Positions 39,944 to 49,401 of a stretch of 64,000 nucleotides of DNA are shown here, piece after piece. Location of the stretch: the NCBI RefSeq assembly GCF_900103985.1, contig NZ_FNIE01000004.1, positions 372,001-436,000 of the forward strand, in the 5' to 3' direction. Every line of letters begins with the position of its first letter. The first letter of the stretch is position 1. Both the position numbers and the translations under genes were made by a program. Below the pieces are notes generated by a model that was not told the DNA's origin, did not search any database, and saw only the letters and a program-made list of their open reading frames with translations. The stretch is from Actinacidiphila guanduensis. Its GTDB lineage: Bacteria > Actinomycetota > Actinomycetes > Streptomycetales > Streptomycetaceae.

Positions 39944-40010
39944 GAGATGTCCTTTGCGACGCCGGCGGGTATCACGGGGGTGACTCACGCGGGGATCGGG
40001 GCAGCACGCA

Positions 40011-40022
40011 TGAATCGTTTCA
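40011..40022. promoter_or_regulatory. Rhamnose LacI operator, catabolic operon
   Basis: TGAATCGTTTCA, a CG-centred dyad of the LacI type, 68 bp upstream of the aldolase/dehydrogenase start. Identical to the site at 41406. Confidence 0.7.
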
Positions 40023-40079
40023 TTATTCGCACCCACCGTAGTGGGCCCCGTACCCGGTGTCAATGCACGTGCGTGTGAT

Positions 40080-40091
40080 TGAATAGGTTCA
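40080..40091. promoter_or_regulatory. Variant rhamnose operator before the regulator gene
   Basis: TGAATAGGTTCA, within a longer TTGAA-N5-TTCAA dyad, 35 bp before the LacI gene. It keeps the outer arms but not the central CG, so it may be a weaker autoregulatory site. Confidence 0.45.
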
Positions 40092-40125
40092 AAGGGGCGC
40101 GGCCGGTGGGACGGAGTGTGGGTCC

Positions 40126-41136
40126 ATGGTGGGGATCAAAGAGGTCGCGCGCCAGGCCGGCGTGTCGGTCGGCACCGTCTCCAACGTCATCAACCGGCCC
40201 GAGACGGTGGCCGAGGAGACCCGCACCCGCGTCCAGTCGGTCATCGCCCGGCTGCACTACGTCCGCAGCGAGTCCGCCCGCCAACTGCGTGCGGGCGCCA
40301 GCCGGTTGATGGCCCTGCTCGTCCTCGACATGGGCAACCCCTTCTTCGTTGCCGTCGCGAGCGGCGCCGAGCGGGCCGCCCGCCAGGCCGGGCTCGTGGT
40401 CATGGTGTGCAACAGCGCCCAGAGCGTCAGCGAGGAGATGGACTACCTCTCGCTCTTCGCCGAGCACCGGGTGCGCGGCGTCCTGGTCACGCCCGCCGAC
40501 CCCACCGGCCGCAGCCTGGACGTCCTGCGCGGCCAGAACATCCCCTTCGTGCTGGTCGACCGGGTCGGCGGCCTGGACGACACGGGCTGCTCGGTCTCGG
40601 TGGACGACGTGGCCGGCGGCCGGCTGGCCGCCCGGCACCTGGTCGCGGCCGGGCACCGCGCGGTCGTCTACGTCGGCGGGCCGCCGGAGCTGCCGCAGGT
40701 GCGCGACCGGCGGGCCGGCGTGCTCGCCGCGCTCGCCGAGGCGGGCCTGCCGGCCGAGGCGCTGATCGACGTCACCGCCGAGCGGCTGGACGTGGCGGCC
40801 GGCCGCGACGCCGGCGCCCGGCTGCTCGGCCTGTCCCCCCGCCCCACCGCGGTCTTCTGCGCCAACGACCTGCTGGCGCTGGGCGTTCTGCAGGCGCTGT
40901 TCGCCGCCGGCGTCGGCGTGCCGGACGAGATCGCCCTCGTGGGGTACGACGACATCGAGTTCGCCGCCGCGGCCGCGGTGCCGCTCACCTCGGTGCGCCA
41001 ACCGGCCGTCGCGATGGGCCGGTTGGCCGCCGAGATGCTGATGGACGAGACCGGGCCGGACGCCGGAAGGCACGAGCACCGGCAGGTGGTGCTCCAGCCG
41101 GAGCTGGTGGTGCGCGGGTCCAGCCTGCGCCGCTGA
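40126..41136 (+). CDS. rhaR: LacI-family regulator of L-rhamnose genes
   Basis: 336 residues. An N-terminal LacI HTH and hinge (IKEVARQAGVSVGTVSNVINRPETV) is followed by a periplasmic-binding-type effector domain (LLVLDMGNPFFVAVASGAE ... FCANDLLALGVLQAL ... GYDDIEFAAAAAVPLTSVRQP). It sits between the divergent catabolic and transport operons, flanked by TGAATCGTTTCA-like dyads on both sides. It likely represses until L-rhamnose or a derivative binds. Confidence 0.9.
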   Translation: MVGIKEVARQAGVSVGTVSNVINRPETVAEETRTRVQSVIARLHYVRSESARQLRAGASRLMALLVLDMGNPFFVAVASGAERAARQAGLVVMVCNSAQSVSEEMDYLSLFAEHRVRGVLVTPADPTGRSLDVLRGQNIPFVLVDRVGGLDDTGCSVSVDDVAGGRLAARHLVAAGHRAVVYVGGPPELPQVRDRRAGVLAALAEAGLPAEALIDVTAERLDVAAGRDAGARLLGLSPRPTAVFCANDLLALGVLQALFAAGVGVPDEIALVGYDDIEFAAAAAVPLTSVRQPAVAMGRLAAEMLMDETGPDAGRHEHRQVVLQPELVVRGSSLRR

Positions 41137-41224
41137 CCATACGGGCCGCGCCGACCCGCCGGCCCCGCCGCCGTACGCCGGGCGGCGGTCACGCCGCAAC
41201 TTCCCCGGCTCGCCAGGACGGCGC

Positions 41225-41236
41225 TGATTCGTTTCA
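41225..41236. promoter_or_regulatory. Rhamnose-type operator, distal site of ABC operon
   Basis: TGATTCGTTTCA, one base off the consensus, 240 bp before the importer ATPase gene and 170 bp upstream of the perfect site at 41406. The pair could support looping. Confidence 0.5.
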
Positions 41237-41405
41237 AACGGCGGTCAGATTAGCGGCACCCACGCGGGGGCGCAACGGTTGTGACAGCCCCATTTCAAAG
41301 GCTGCCCCTGCGTGCGCGGACCGCCCCGCGGGGCGGCGGATATTTCGTTCCCGGCACTGGACGCCCGCGTGACGCAGGACATACTCTCGCCACAGTCGAC
41401 CCCGA

Positions 41406-41417
41406 TGAATCGTTTCA
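41406..41417. promoter_or_regulatory. Rhamnose LacI operator, ABC operon
   Basis: TGAATCGTTTCA, identical to the catabolic operon site, 58 bp upstream of the importer ATPase gene. The 339-bp gap (41137-41475) holds no gene. Confidence 0.7.
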
Positions 41418-41475
41418 CCGTGGGTCGTGGAGCCCACCGCGGAAGAGCGGCACCCCGAGGCGAGGACCTGGCGCG

Positions 41476-43023
41476 ATGAACGATCCCCTGGGCACATCCC
41501 CGGGCCCCCTGGGCGCCCCGGACAAGGACCCGCTGCTCGTCCTGGACCGGGCGGCCAAGCGCTTCGGCGCGGTGCACGCCCTGGCGGACGGGTCGGTGAC
41601 CCTCTACCCGGGCGAGGCGCACGCCCTGCTCGGCGAGAACGGCGCGGGCAAGTCCACGCTGGTGAAGATCCTCGCCGGCGTGCACCGGCCCGACAGCGGC
41701 ACACTGCTGATCGAGGGCCGCCCGGTGGTGTTCGCCGGCCCGGCCGACTCGCGCGCGGCCGGCGTGTCGATCATCTATCAGGAGCCCACCCTCTTCCCGG
41801 ACCTGACGGTGGCGGAGAACATCTTCATGGGCCGCCAGCCGCGCCGGGCCGGCCGCCGGATCGACCGGGGCGCGATGAACCGGGCCGCGGCCGAGGTGTT
41901 CGCCCGCCTCGGGGTGCGGCTGGACCCGCAGCGCCAGGCCCGCGGCCTGTCGGTGGCCGACCAGCAGATCGTGGAGATCGCCAAGGCGCTGTCGCTGGAC
42001 GCCAAAGTGCTGGTGATGGACGAGCCGACGGCGGCACTGACCGCGGTGGAGGTCGAGCGCCTCTTCGACGTGATGCGCACCCTGCGCGAGCAGGGCGCGG
42101 CCGTGCTGTTCATCTCGCACCGCCTGGAGGAGGTCTTCGCCTCCTGCCAGCGGGTGACGGTGATGCGCGACGGGCGCTTCGTGAGCACCGCGCCGATCGG
42201 CGAGGTCACCGTGGACTCCGTCATCCGCTCGATGGTCGGCCGCGACCTGGACGCCCTGTTCCCGAAGACGCGGACGGCGCCGGGCGAGGTGGTGCTGGAG
42301 GTCGAACACCTCACCCGCGAGGGCGTGTTCGAGGACATCGGTTTCCACGTGCGCGGCGGCGAGATCGTCGCGCTGGCCGGGCTGGTGGGGGCCGGCCGCA
42401 GCGAGGTCGCCCGGGCCGTCTTCGGCATCGACCGGCGTGACGCGGGCACGGTGCGGGTGCGCGGCCGGCAGCTGCCCAACGGCGTGCCGGCGGCGGCCAT
42501 GGCGGCGGGCGTCGCTCTGGTGCCCGAGGACCGGCGCCAGCAGGGCCTGGTGATGGACATGGCGATCGACCGCAACATCGCGCTCGCCTCGCTGCCGCGG
42601 CTGCGCCGTCTGGGCCTGATCCGGCGCGGCACCGAGCGGGAGCTGGCCTCGGACTGGGCGGGCCGGCTGCAGCTGAAGTTCGGCGGGATGGGCGACCCGG
42701 TGGCCACCTTGTCCGGCGGCAACCAGCAGAAGGCGGTGCTCGGCAAGTGGCTGGCCCGCGGGCCGTCGCTGCTGATCATCGACGAGCCGACGCGCGGTAT
42801 CGACGTCGGCACCAAGGCCGAGGTGCACCGCATCCTGGACGGCCTGGTCGCCGAGGGCATGGCGGTGCTGATGATCTCCTCGGAGCTGCCGGAGGTGCTC
42901 GGCATGGCCGACCGCGTCCTGGTGCTGCACGAGGGGCGGATCACCGCCGAGCTGAGCCGCGCCGAGGCCGACGAGGACACCATCATGCGGGCCGCCACCG
43001 GCTATGCGGCGGTGGCGTCATGA
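41476..43023 (+). CDS. rhaT: Rhamnose ABC importer ATPase (tandem)
   Basis: 515 residues from ATG 41476 (GAGGACC upstream). Two fused ATPase domains of the CUT2 sugar importer class. Domain 1 has GENGAGKS (about residue 54), [16 protein letters not shown] and VLVMDEP. Domain 2 has the usual degenerate P-loop [10 protein letters not shown] and [16 protein letters not shown] with [12 protein letters not shown]. It powers uptake of rhamnose through the two downstream permeases, overlapping the first by ATGA. Confidence 0.9.
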   Translation: MNDPLGTSPGPLGAPDKDPLLVLDRAAKRFGAVHALADGSVTLYPGEAHALLGENGAGKSTLVKILAGVHRPDSGTLLIEGRPVVFAGPADSRAAGVSIIYQEPTLFPDLTVAENIFMGRQPRRAGRRIDRGAMNRAAAEVFARLGVRLDPQRQARGLSVADQQIVEIAKALSLDAKVLVMDEPTAALTAVEVERLFDVMRTLREQGAAVLFISHRLEEVFASCQRVTVMRDGRFVSTAPIGEVTVDSVIRSMVGRDLDALFPKTRTAPGEVVLEVEHLTREGVFEDIGFHVRGGEIVALAGLVGAGRSEVARAVFGIDRRDAGTVRVRGRQLPNGVPAAAMAAGVALVPEDRRQQGLVMDMAIDRNIALASLPRLRRLGLIRRGTERELASDWAGRLQLKFGGMGDPVATLSGGNQQKAVLGKWLARGPSLLIIDEPTRGIDVGTKAEVHRILDGLVAEGMAVLMISSELPEVLGMADRVLVLHEGRITAELSRAEADEDTIMRAATGYAAVAS

Positions 43024-44057
43024 CCGCGCAGGCCACCGCCCCCGCTCTGCCGACCGAGCGGTTCGCCCGCGGCGCCGCGCTGCTGCGGGCCCGCGAACTG
43101 GGCATCGCGATCGCTGTCCTGCTGGTCTTCGCGGCCACCACGATCAGCAACCATGCCTTCGCGAACGCCCACAGCATCCAGCAGCTGCTCACCGGCGCCT
43201 CGCTGATCGCGCTGCTCGGCGTCGGCGAGACGATGGTCGTCGTCACCCGCAACGTCGACCTGTCGGTCGGCTCGGTGGTGGGCCTGTCGGCCTACGTCGT
43301 CGGCGACGTCTTCAAGCACCACTCCGGCTTCCCGGTGCTGCTCGGCTACGTGCTGGGCATCGCGATCGGGGCCGCCGTCGGCGCCGTCAACGGCGCGATC
43401 ACCACCGTCACCCGCGTGCCGAGCCTGGTGGTCACCCTCGCGATGCTCTACGTGGTGCGGGGTGTGGACGGCGTCGTCGTGGACGGCAGGACCATCGATC
43501 CGGGCGCGATCCCGAAGTCCTACACCGAGGTCGGCTACCGCACCTTCCTCGGCGTCCCGTGGCTGGCGCTGATCGTGGCCGTGGTGGTGGCGGCCGCCGG
43601 GTACGCGATGCGCTCGTTCCGGGCCAGCCGCGACCTGTACGCGATCGGCTCCAACCCCGAGGCGGCAGCGCTGGCCGGCATCCCCGCCGGGCGGCGGGTG
43701 TTCAGCGCCTTCGTGATCAGCGGCGCACTGGCGGGACTGGCCGGCTCGCTGTTCCTGGCCCTGCACGCTCAAGTCGACGTCACCGGCGGCAACGGCTACG
43801 AGCTGACGGTGGTCTCGGCCGTGGTCGTCGGCGGCGTGGCGATCTTCGGCGGCAGCGGCACCGTCCTCGGCGCGGCCCTGGGCGCGCTGCTGCTCAACAC
43901 GATCAACCAGGCGCTGGTCGCCGCCAAGATCTCGTCCTTCTGGAACGAGGCCGTCGCCGGCGGACTGCTGCTGGCGGCCATCGCCTTCGACCGGTGGCTG
44001 GGCCTGCGGGTCGCCCGCAGCCTCCAGTCCGTGCAGGGAGCCCACCGTGACGCCTGA
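43020..44057 (+). CDS. rhaP: Rhamnose ABC importer permease 1
   Basis: 345 residues, about nine membrane segments, CUT2 (RbsC/AraH-like) permease with the conserved [18 protein letters not shown] loop and [16 protein letters not shown] segment near the end. Start overlaps the ATPase stop (ATGA). It overlaps the next permease by 11 bp. Confidence 0.9.
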   Translation: MTAQATAPALPTERFARGAALLRARELGIAIAVLLVFAATTISNHAFANAHSIQQLLTGASLIALLGVGETMVVVTRNVDLSVGSVVGLSAYVVGDVFKHHSGFPVLLGYVLGIAIGAAVGAVNGAITTVTRVPSLVVTLAMLYVVRGVDGVVVDGRTIDPGAIPKSYTEVGYRTFLGVPWLALIVAVVVAAAGYAMRSFRASRDLYAIGSNPEAAALAGIPAGRRVFSAFVISGALAGLAGSLFLALHAQVDVTGGNGYELTVVSAVVVGGVAIFGGSGTVLGAALGALLLNTINQALVAAKISSFWNEAVAGGLLLAAIAFDRWLGLRVARSLQSVQGAHRDA

Positions 44058-45087
44058 CCTGACCACCAAGCCGGCCGCCCGCACCGTCCTGCGCGGGGGC
44101 GAGGGCGGCGGGCAGCCGCTGCGGCGCGCGCTGCTGCGCTGGGAGAGCGCCCTGGTGCTCGTCCTGGTCGCGGTGATCGTCTTCGGCTCGGTGCACTCCT
44201 CGACGTTCCTGGACGGCACCAACTTCTTCTACATCGGCCTCAACATGGGCGAGATCGCCATCATGGCGCTGCCGCTCACGCTGATCGTGATGACCGGCGA
44301 GATGGACCTGTCGGTCGCCTCGATGCTGGGCCTGTCCGGCGCCGTGATGGGCTCGCTCTTCCACGACGGCTGGTCGGTGTGGGCGGCGATGGCGGCCGCG
44401 CTGGTGGTCGGCGCGGCCGGCGGCGCGCTCAACGGGCTGCTGGTCGCGAAGATGGGGCTGCCCTCGATCGCGGTCACCATCGGCACCCTGACGCTCTTCC
44501 GCGGCCTGGCCGAGGTCGTGCTGGCGCCGCGGACGGTCACCGGCTTCCCGATCTCGCTGACGAAGATCGGCGTGGTGCCGGTCCAGGGCACGCAGATCGC
44601 GTGGTCGGCGCTGATCTTCCTGGTGCTCGCGGTGGTCTTCGGGGTGGTGCTGCACGCCACCCCGCTGGGCCGCTCGATCACGGCGATCGGCCTGCAGCCG
44701 GAGGCCGCGCGCTTCTCCGGCATCCGGGTGGACCGCATCACGTTCGGCCTCTACGTGGTCTCCGGCGTCTTCTGCGCCTTCGCCGGAATCCTGTTCACCC
44801 TGAAGAACTCCTCCGTCAGCTACGACGCGGGCACCGGCCTGGAGCTGAACGTGGTGGCGATCGTGCTGCTGGGCGGGGTGTCCGTCTTCGGCGGCCGCGG
44901 CACGGTCGCCGGCGTCGTCCTCGCGGTGGCCATCGTCGGCTGCCTCCAGCAGGCGCTCACCCAGATGGGCGTCAAGCCCGAGGTGCAGAACATCGTCACC
45001 GGCGGACTGCTGCTGATCAGCGTCGTCGTGCCGAACGGCGGTGCGGCGGTCCGCCGGATGCGGGACCGCCTGCGCCGCGCCGGGTGA
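44047..45087 (+). CDS. rhaQ: Rhamnose ABC importer permease 2
   Basis: 346 residues, GTG start inside the previous gene. CUT2 permease with MTGEMDLSVASMLGLSGAVMG and VSGVFCAFAGILFTL. With the first permease it forms the heterodimeric membrane channel. Assignment of which permease is P and which is Q is by order only. Confidence 0.88.
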   Translation: MTPDLTTKPAARTVLRGGEGGGQPLRRALLRWESALVLVLVAVIVFGSVHSSTFLDGTNFFYIGLNMGEIAIMALPLTLIVMTGEMDLSVASMLGLSGAVMGSLFHDGWSVWAAMAAALVVGAAGGALNGLLVAKMGLPSIAVTIGTLTLFRGLAEVVLAPRTVTGFPISLTKIGVVPVQGTQIAWSALIFLVLAVVFGVVLHATPLGRSITAIGLQPEAARFSGIRVDRITFGLYVVSGVFCAFAGILFTLKNSSVSYDAGTGLELNVVAIVLLGGVSVFGGRGTVAGVVLAVAIVGCLQQALTQMGVKPEVQNIVTGGLLLISVVVPNGGAAVRRMRDRLRRAG

Positions 45088-45145
45088 TCGGCGGCCGCGC
45101 CGATCGTTGTCGTTCCCGTCCACCCACTGCAGAAAGACAACTGAC

Positions 45146-46222
45146 GTGACCATCCGCACCACGGCACGCCGCCGGGCGACCGCGCTGCTGTCCCTCGTCG
45201 TCGCCTGCATCACCCTCGCGGCGTGCGGCTCGTCGAACAGCGCCGGCGCCGACCCGACCGGGAAGCCCACCGCGACCGGGGTGAAGAAGGGCCTGACGGT
45301 CTACTTCATCCCCAAGGACACCCAGAACCCCTACGAGGTGCTGGCCGACGCCGGCGGCAAGAAGGCGCTGCGGGAGCTCGGCGGGAAGGTGGTGGTCAGC
45401 AGCGGCACCGCGGACACCGCGGCCGCGCAGATCCCCTCGATCCAGGCCGCGATCCAGGCGCACGCCGACGCCATCGTGATCGCGGGCAACGACCCGTCGG
45501 CGCTGTGCCCCTCGCTCAACCAGGCCTCCGCCGCCGGTATCAAGATCGTCTCCTTCGACTCCGACATCTCCTGCGGCACCAGCCCGAACCACCTGTTCAT
45601 CAACCAGGCCGACACCAAGGTGATCGGCACCTCCGAGGTGGACCTGCTGGCCAAGGAGATCCACAGCACCGGCCAGATCGCGATCCTGTCGGCCGCGGCG
45701 AGCGCGACCAACCAGAACGCGTGGATCGGATACATGAAGCAGGAGCTGGCCAAGTACCCGAACATGAAGCTGGTCAGCACCGTGTACGGCAACGACGACC
45801 CGGCCACCTCGCTCACCGTGCTGCAGGGCCTGCTGTCGGCGTACCCGAACCTCAAGGGCATCATCTCGCCGACCACGGTGGGCATATCGACCGCGGCCCA
45901 GTACCTGTCCAGCCACAAGGACGTCGCCGCGAAGGTGACGCTCACCGGCCTCGGCCTGCCGTCGCAGATGAAGTCCTACGTGCACGACGGCACCGTGAAG
46001 TCCTTCGAGCTGTGGAACCCCAGCAACCTGGGCTACCTCGCCGGGTACGCGGCCGCGTCGCTCGCCTCGGGAAGCGCCAGTCTGCAGGCCGGCTCGACCT
46101 TCAAGGCCGGCACGCTCGGCAGTTACAAGGTGCTCGGCCCCGCCGCCGGCATCGGCCCGTCGGTCGTGCTCGGCCCGCCCACCGTGTTCGACGCCGCCAA
46201 CGTCGACAGATTCGACTTCTGA
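45146..46222 (+). CDS. rhaS: Rhamnose ABC importer substrate-binding lipoprotein
   Basis: 358 residues, GTG start with AGAAAGA upstream. A lipoprotein signal has a LAAC lipobox near residue 31 (ACITLAACGSS). A type I sugar-binding fold follows (VYFIPKDTQNPYEVLADAG ... IAGNDPSALCP-like ... SFDSDISCG). Anchored outside the membrane, it delivers sugar to the two permeases. Its place with a rhamnose isomerase and kinase indicates L-rhamnose. Confidence 0.9.
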   Translation: MTIRTTARRRATALLSLVVACITLAACGSSNSAGADPTGKPTATGVKKGLTVYFIPKDTQNPYEVLADAGGKKALRELGGKVVVSSGTADTAAAQIPSIQAAIQAHADAIVIAGNDPSALCPSLNQASAAGIKIVSFDSDISCGTSPNHLFINQADTKVIGTSEVDLLAKEIHSTGQIAILSAAASATNQNAWIGYMKQELAKYPNMKLVSTVYGNDDPATSLTVLQGLLSAYPNLKGIISPTTVGISTAAQYLSSHKDVAAKVTLTGLGLPSQMKSYVHDGTVKSFELWNPSNLGYLAGYAAASLASGSASLQAGSTFKAGTLGSYKVLGPAAGIGPSVVLGPPTVFDAANVDRFDF

Positions 46223-46403
46223 CCGGCCCGGCGGCCGGCCCCGCGTACCGGGGTCGGCCGTCCGCCGAACCGCCGCGGGCACCGTCGCGAACCTTGGCAC
46301 CACCACCGGCATACCGACCGGCACCCCGACCGACACCCGTCCCCGCACCAGATCCCGCGCCCGGCCACGCACCGGACCCCGCACCGGACGAAGGACCCCC
46401 CTG

Positions 46404-47858
46404 ATGACCACGACACTCGGTGCCCCGCCGCCCGCCCCCGGCCTGGAGCGCGTCACCGCCCGGCGGACGAAGGTGGGCCTGGTCGCCGGCGGACTGGGCG
46501 CCTACTGGCCCCAGTTCCCCGAGCTGCTGCCCCAACTGCGGCGCTGCGCGGCCCGCGTGGCGACGCGCATGCAGGCGCTCGACTGCGAGGTGGTGGACGC
46601 CGGCTTCGTCTCCGACGCCGAGGAGGGCGCCCGCGCCGCCGAGAAGTTGCGGGTGGCCGGCTGCGACCTCGTCGTCGGCTTCCTGACCACCTACATGACC
46701 GCCTCCATGCTGGTGCCGATCGCCCAGCGCAGCGGCGCCCCGGTGCTGCTGATCAACCTCCAGCCCACCGAGGCGATGGACCACGCCTCCTTCGACACCG
46801 GCCAGTGGCTCGCCTACTGCGGGGCCTGCCCGCTGCCGGAGATGGCCAATGCCTTCCGCCGCTGCGGCATCGACTTCCGCTCGGTGTCGGGCCATCTGGA
46901 GGACGAGCGGGCCTGGGAGCGGATCAGCCGCTGGATCGCGGCGGCCGGGGTGCGCGGTGCGCTGCGGCACGGCCGGCACGGGCTGATGGGGCACCTCTAC
47001 CCGGGCATGCTGGACGTGTCCACCGACCTGACGCTGGTGCCGGCGAACTTCGGCGGCCACATGGAGGTGCTGGAGTTCGACGACCTGCGAGTGCGGGTGG
47101 CCGCCGTGACCGACGCCCAGGTGGACGAGCGCCTCGCGCTGGCCCGGCAGGTCTTCGACCTCGATCCGAGCGTCCAGGAGGAGGACTTCCGCTGGGCGGC
47201 CCGGGTCTCGGTGGGCCTGGACCGTCTGGTCGACGACTTCTCGCTGGACAGCCTCGCCTACTACCACCGCGGCCTGGAGGGCGAGCAGCACGAGCGGCTG
47301 GGCGCGGGGATGATCCTGGGCGCCTCGCTGCTCACCGCCCGCGGCGTGCCGGCCGTCGGCGAGTACGAGTTGCGGACGTCGCTGGCGATGCTGATCACCG
47401 ACCGGCTGGGCGGCGGCGGGTCCTTCACCGAGCTGCAGGCGCTCAATTTCCGCGACAACGTGGTGGAGATGGGCCACGACGGCCCGGCGCACCTGGCGAT
47501 CAGCGGCAGGCGGCCGCTGCTGCGGGGGCTGGGCGTCTACCACGGCAAGCGCGGCTGGGGCGTGTCGGTGGAGTTCGACGTCGCGCACGGCCCGGTCACC
47601 CTGTTCGGCATCGCCCAGCAGCGCGACGGCGCCTTCACCTTCGTCACGGCCGCAGGGGAGGTGGTGCCGGGGCCGCTGCTGGAGATCGGCAACACCACCT
47701 CGCGGGTCGACTTCGGCTGCGACCCGGGCGAGTGGACCGACGCCTGGAGCGCCACCGGCATCTCGCACCACTGGGCGCTGGGCGTCGGCGATCTTCGGCC
47801 GCGGCTGAGGGCGACGGCGGACCTGCTCGGCGTCGAACTGGTGGAGGTCGCGCCATGA
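46404..47858 (+). CDS. L-fucose/L-arabinose isomerase-family protein
   Basis: 484 residues, ATG with AAGGA eight bases before. Resembles the fucose/arabinose isomerase superfamily (VGLVAGGLGAYWPQFP start, a mid GHMEVLEFDDL, QALNFRDNVVEMGHDGPAHLAI near residue 345, GISHHWALGVGDLR at the end). Since a dedicated rhamnose isomerase lies downstream, its substrate is unclear: a second sugar isomerase or a paralogue with another function. The 181-bp gap before it is a Pro-rich repetitive sequence with no gene. Confidence 0.8.
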   Translation: MTTTLGAPPPAPGLERVTARRTKVGLVAGGLGAYWPQFPELLPQLRRCAARVATRMQALDCEVVDAGFVSDAEEGARAAEKLRVAGCDLVVGFLTTYMTASMLVPIAQRSGAPVLLINLQPTEAMDHASFDTGQWLAYCGACPLPEMANAFRRCGIDFRSVSGHLEDERAWERISRWIAAAGVRGALRHGRHGLMGHLYPGMLDVSTDLTLVPANFGGHMEVLEFDDLRVRVAAVTDAQVDERLALARQVFDLDPSVQEEDFRWAARVSVGLDRLVDDFSLDSLAYYHRGLEGEQHERLGAGMILGASLLTARGVPAVGEYELRTSLAMLITDRLGGGGSFTELQALNFRDNVVEMGHDGPAHLAISGRRPLLRGLGVYHGKRGWGVSVEFDVAHGPVTLFGIAQQRDGAFTFVTAAGEVVPGPLLEIGNTTSRVDFGCDPGEWTDAWSATGISHHWALGVGDLRPRLRATADLLGVELVEVAP

Positions 47859-48046
47859 CCGCGCCGGACCTGCCCGGCCGCCCGCGCACCGCTCACCGGG
47901 CCGCCGCCGGCTCCCCCGTTTCCGCGCCCTCCTCCCCCTTCTGCCGCCCCTCCCCCGTACCGTCCCCCCGCAGCGCCCGGCCGCTCGACGCCGCCGCGGC
48001 CGAACTGTCGCAACTGGAAAGCAGGTCCGCCCATGGCCGGTCGTGA
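47855..48046 (+). CDS. Small ORF between isomerase genes, uncertain
   Basis: 63 codons, Ser/Pro/Ala/Arg-rich, starting in an ATGA overlap with the upstream stop and running 14 bp into the rhamnose isomerase gene. No family is recognised. It may only carry ribosomes across the junction (translational coupling) or may be non-coding. Confidence 0.25.
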   Translation: MTAPDLPGRPRTAHRAAAGSPVSAPSSPFCRPSPVPSPRSARPLDAAAAELSQLESRSAHGRS

Positions 48047-49199
48047 GGCAGCCAAGAACGCCCTTCGCGCGCAGGAGATCGAGTTGCCGTCGTGGGCGTT
48101 CGGCAACTCCGGCACCAGGTTCAAGGTGTTCGCCCAGCAGGGCGTCCCGCGCGACCCGTTCGAGAAGATCGCCGACGCGGCGCGGGTCCACGCGCACACC
48201 GGGGTCGCCCCCAGCGTCGCCCTGCACATCCCGTGGGACGCCGTGGACGACTACGGGGCCCTCGGCCGGGCCGCGGCCGACGCGGGCATCCGGCTGGGCA
48301 CGGTGAACGCCAACGTCTTCCAGGACGACGACTACCGGCTCGGCAGCGTCACCAACCCCGACCCGGCGGTCCGCCGCAAGGCGCTCGACCACCTGTTCGC
48401 CTGCGTCGACATCATGGACCGGACCGGCTCGCGGGACCTGAAGCTGTGGTTCTCCGACGGCACCAACTACCCCGGCCAGGACGACATCAGGGCCCGCCAG
48501 GACCGGCTCGCCGAGGCGCTGGCCGCGGTCTACGAGCGGCTGTCCGGAGAGCAGCGGCTGATCCTGGAGTACAAGCTCTTCGAGCCGGCCTTCTACACCA
48601 CCGACGTGCCGGACTGGGGCACCGCCTACGCGCACTGCCTGCGGCTGGGCGAGCGGGCCAAGGTGTGCGTGGACACCGGGCACCACGCGCCCGGCACCAA
48701 CATCGAGTTCATCGTGGCGTTCCTGCTGCGGGAGGGGAAGCTCGGCGCCTTCGACTTCAACTCCCGCTTCTACGCCGACGACGACCTGATCGTGGGCGCC
48801 GCCGACCCGTTCCAGCTCTTCCGCATCCTGTTCGAGGTGCGCACCGCGGGCGGCCTGGCGGCCGAGGCGGGCATCGCGTTCATGCTCGACCAGTGCCACA
48901 ACATCGAGCCGAAGATCCCCGGCCAGATCCGCTCGGTGATGAACGTCCAGGAAGCCACCGCCAAGGCGCTGCTGGTGGACACCGACGCGCTGGCCGCCGC
49001 CCAGGCGGCCGGCGACGTGCTCGGCGCCAACGGGGTGCTGATGGACGCCTACAACACCGATGTGCGCCCGCTGCTCGCCGAACTGCGCGAGGAGATGGGC
49101 CTGGACCCGGACCCGATGGCCGCTTACGCCCGCTCCGGGTACGGCGAGCGCATCGCAGCCGAGCGCGTCGGCGGCCGGCAGGCCGGCTGGGGTGCCTGA
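48033..49199 (+). CDS. rhaI: L-rhamnose isomerase (RhaI type)
   Basis: 388 residues. TIM-barrel sugar isomerase of the Pseudomonas/Streptomyces RhaI type, not the E. coli RhaA type: IELPSWAFGNSGTRFKVF near the start, LKLWFSDGTNYPGQDD, LEYKLFEPAFY (metal Glu), VDTGHHAPGTNIEF (metal Asp/His), and FDFNSRFYADDDLIVGA. It converts L-rhamnose to L-rhamnulose in the cytosol, the step before RhaB. Last intact gene of the transport operon. Confidence 0.92.
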   Translation: MAGREAAKNALRAQEIELPSWAFGNSGTRFKVFAQQGVPRDPFEKIADAARVHAHTGVAPSVALHIPWDAVDDYGALGRAAADAGIRLGTVNANVFQDDDYRLGSVTNPDPAVRRKALDHLFACVDIMDRTGSRDLKLWFSDGTNYPGQDDIRARQDRLAEALAAVYERLSGEQRLILEYKLFEPAFYTTDVPDWGTAYAHCLRLGERAKVCVDTGHHAPGTNIEFIVAFLLREGKLGAFDFNSRFYADDDLIVGAADPFQLFRILFEVRTAGGLAAEAGIAFMLDQCHNIEPKIPGQIRSVMNVQEATAKALLVDTDALAAAQAAGDVLGANGVLMDAYNTDVRPLLAELREEMGLDPDPMAAYARSGYGERIAAERVGGRQAGWGA

Positions 49200-49320
49200 G
49201 CCGCACCCCGCGTCTCGCGGTCACGGTGCCGGCCGACGCCACGGCGCTCGTGCGCGTCCCGGTGCTCCGGCCGGGCGGCCGGGTGCGCGGCCGGTCCTGC
49301 CGCCTACTGCGTGGGCGCCT
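49200..49320 (+). pseudogene. Possible remnant of a GH78 C-terminal domain
   Basis: Directly after the rhaI stop one frame reads RLAVTVPADATALVRVPV followed by a Gly/Arg tail. This resembles the beta-strand pattern (VTVPANTTATVxVP) in C-terminal domains of bacterial alpha-L-rhamnosidases. It could be the scar of a deleted rhamnosidase gene at the operon end. Short and unproven; the rest of the 202-bp gap shows nothing. Confidence 0.3.
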
Positions 49321-49401
49321 GACACTTCACGGTGGGCCGAGAGGTCCTGCGGCGGCGGGCACCCCTCGCCGCGGGGGAGCCCGGCACCGTGGGGCGGCGG
49401 C

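Noticed and set aside
45223..46404. Overlapping + frame with a Pro-rich C-terminal tail
   Set aside because: Shadow of the rhamnose-binding protein; the Pro-rich tail is intergenic low-complexity DNA.
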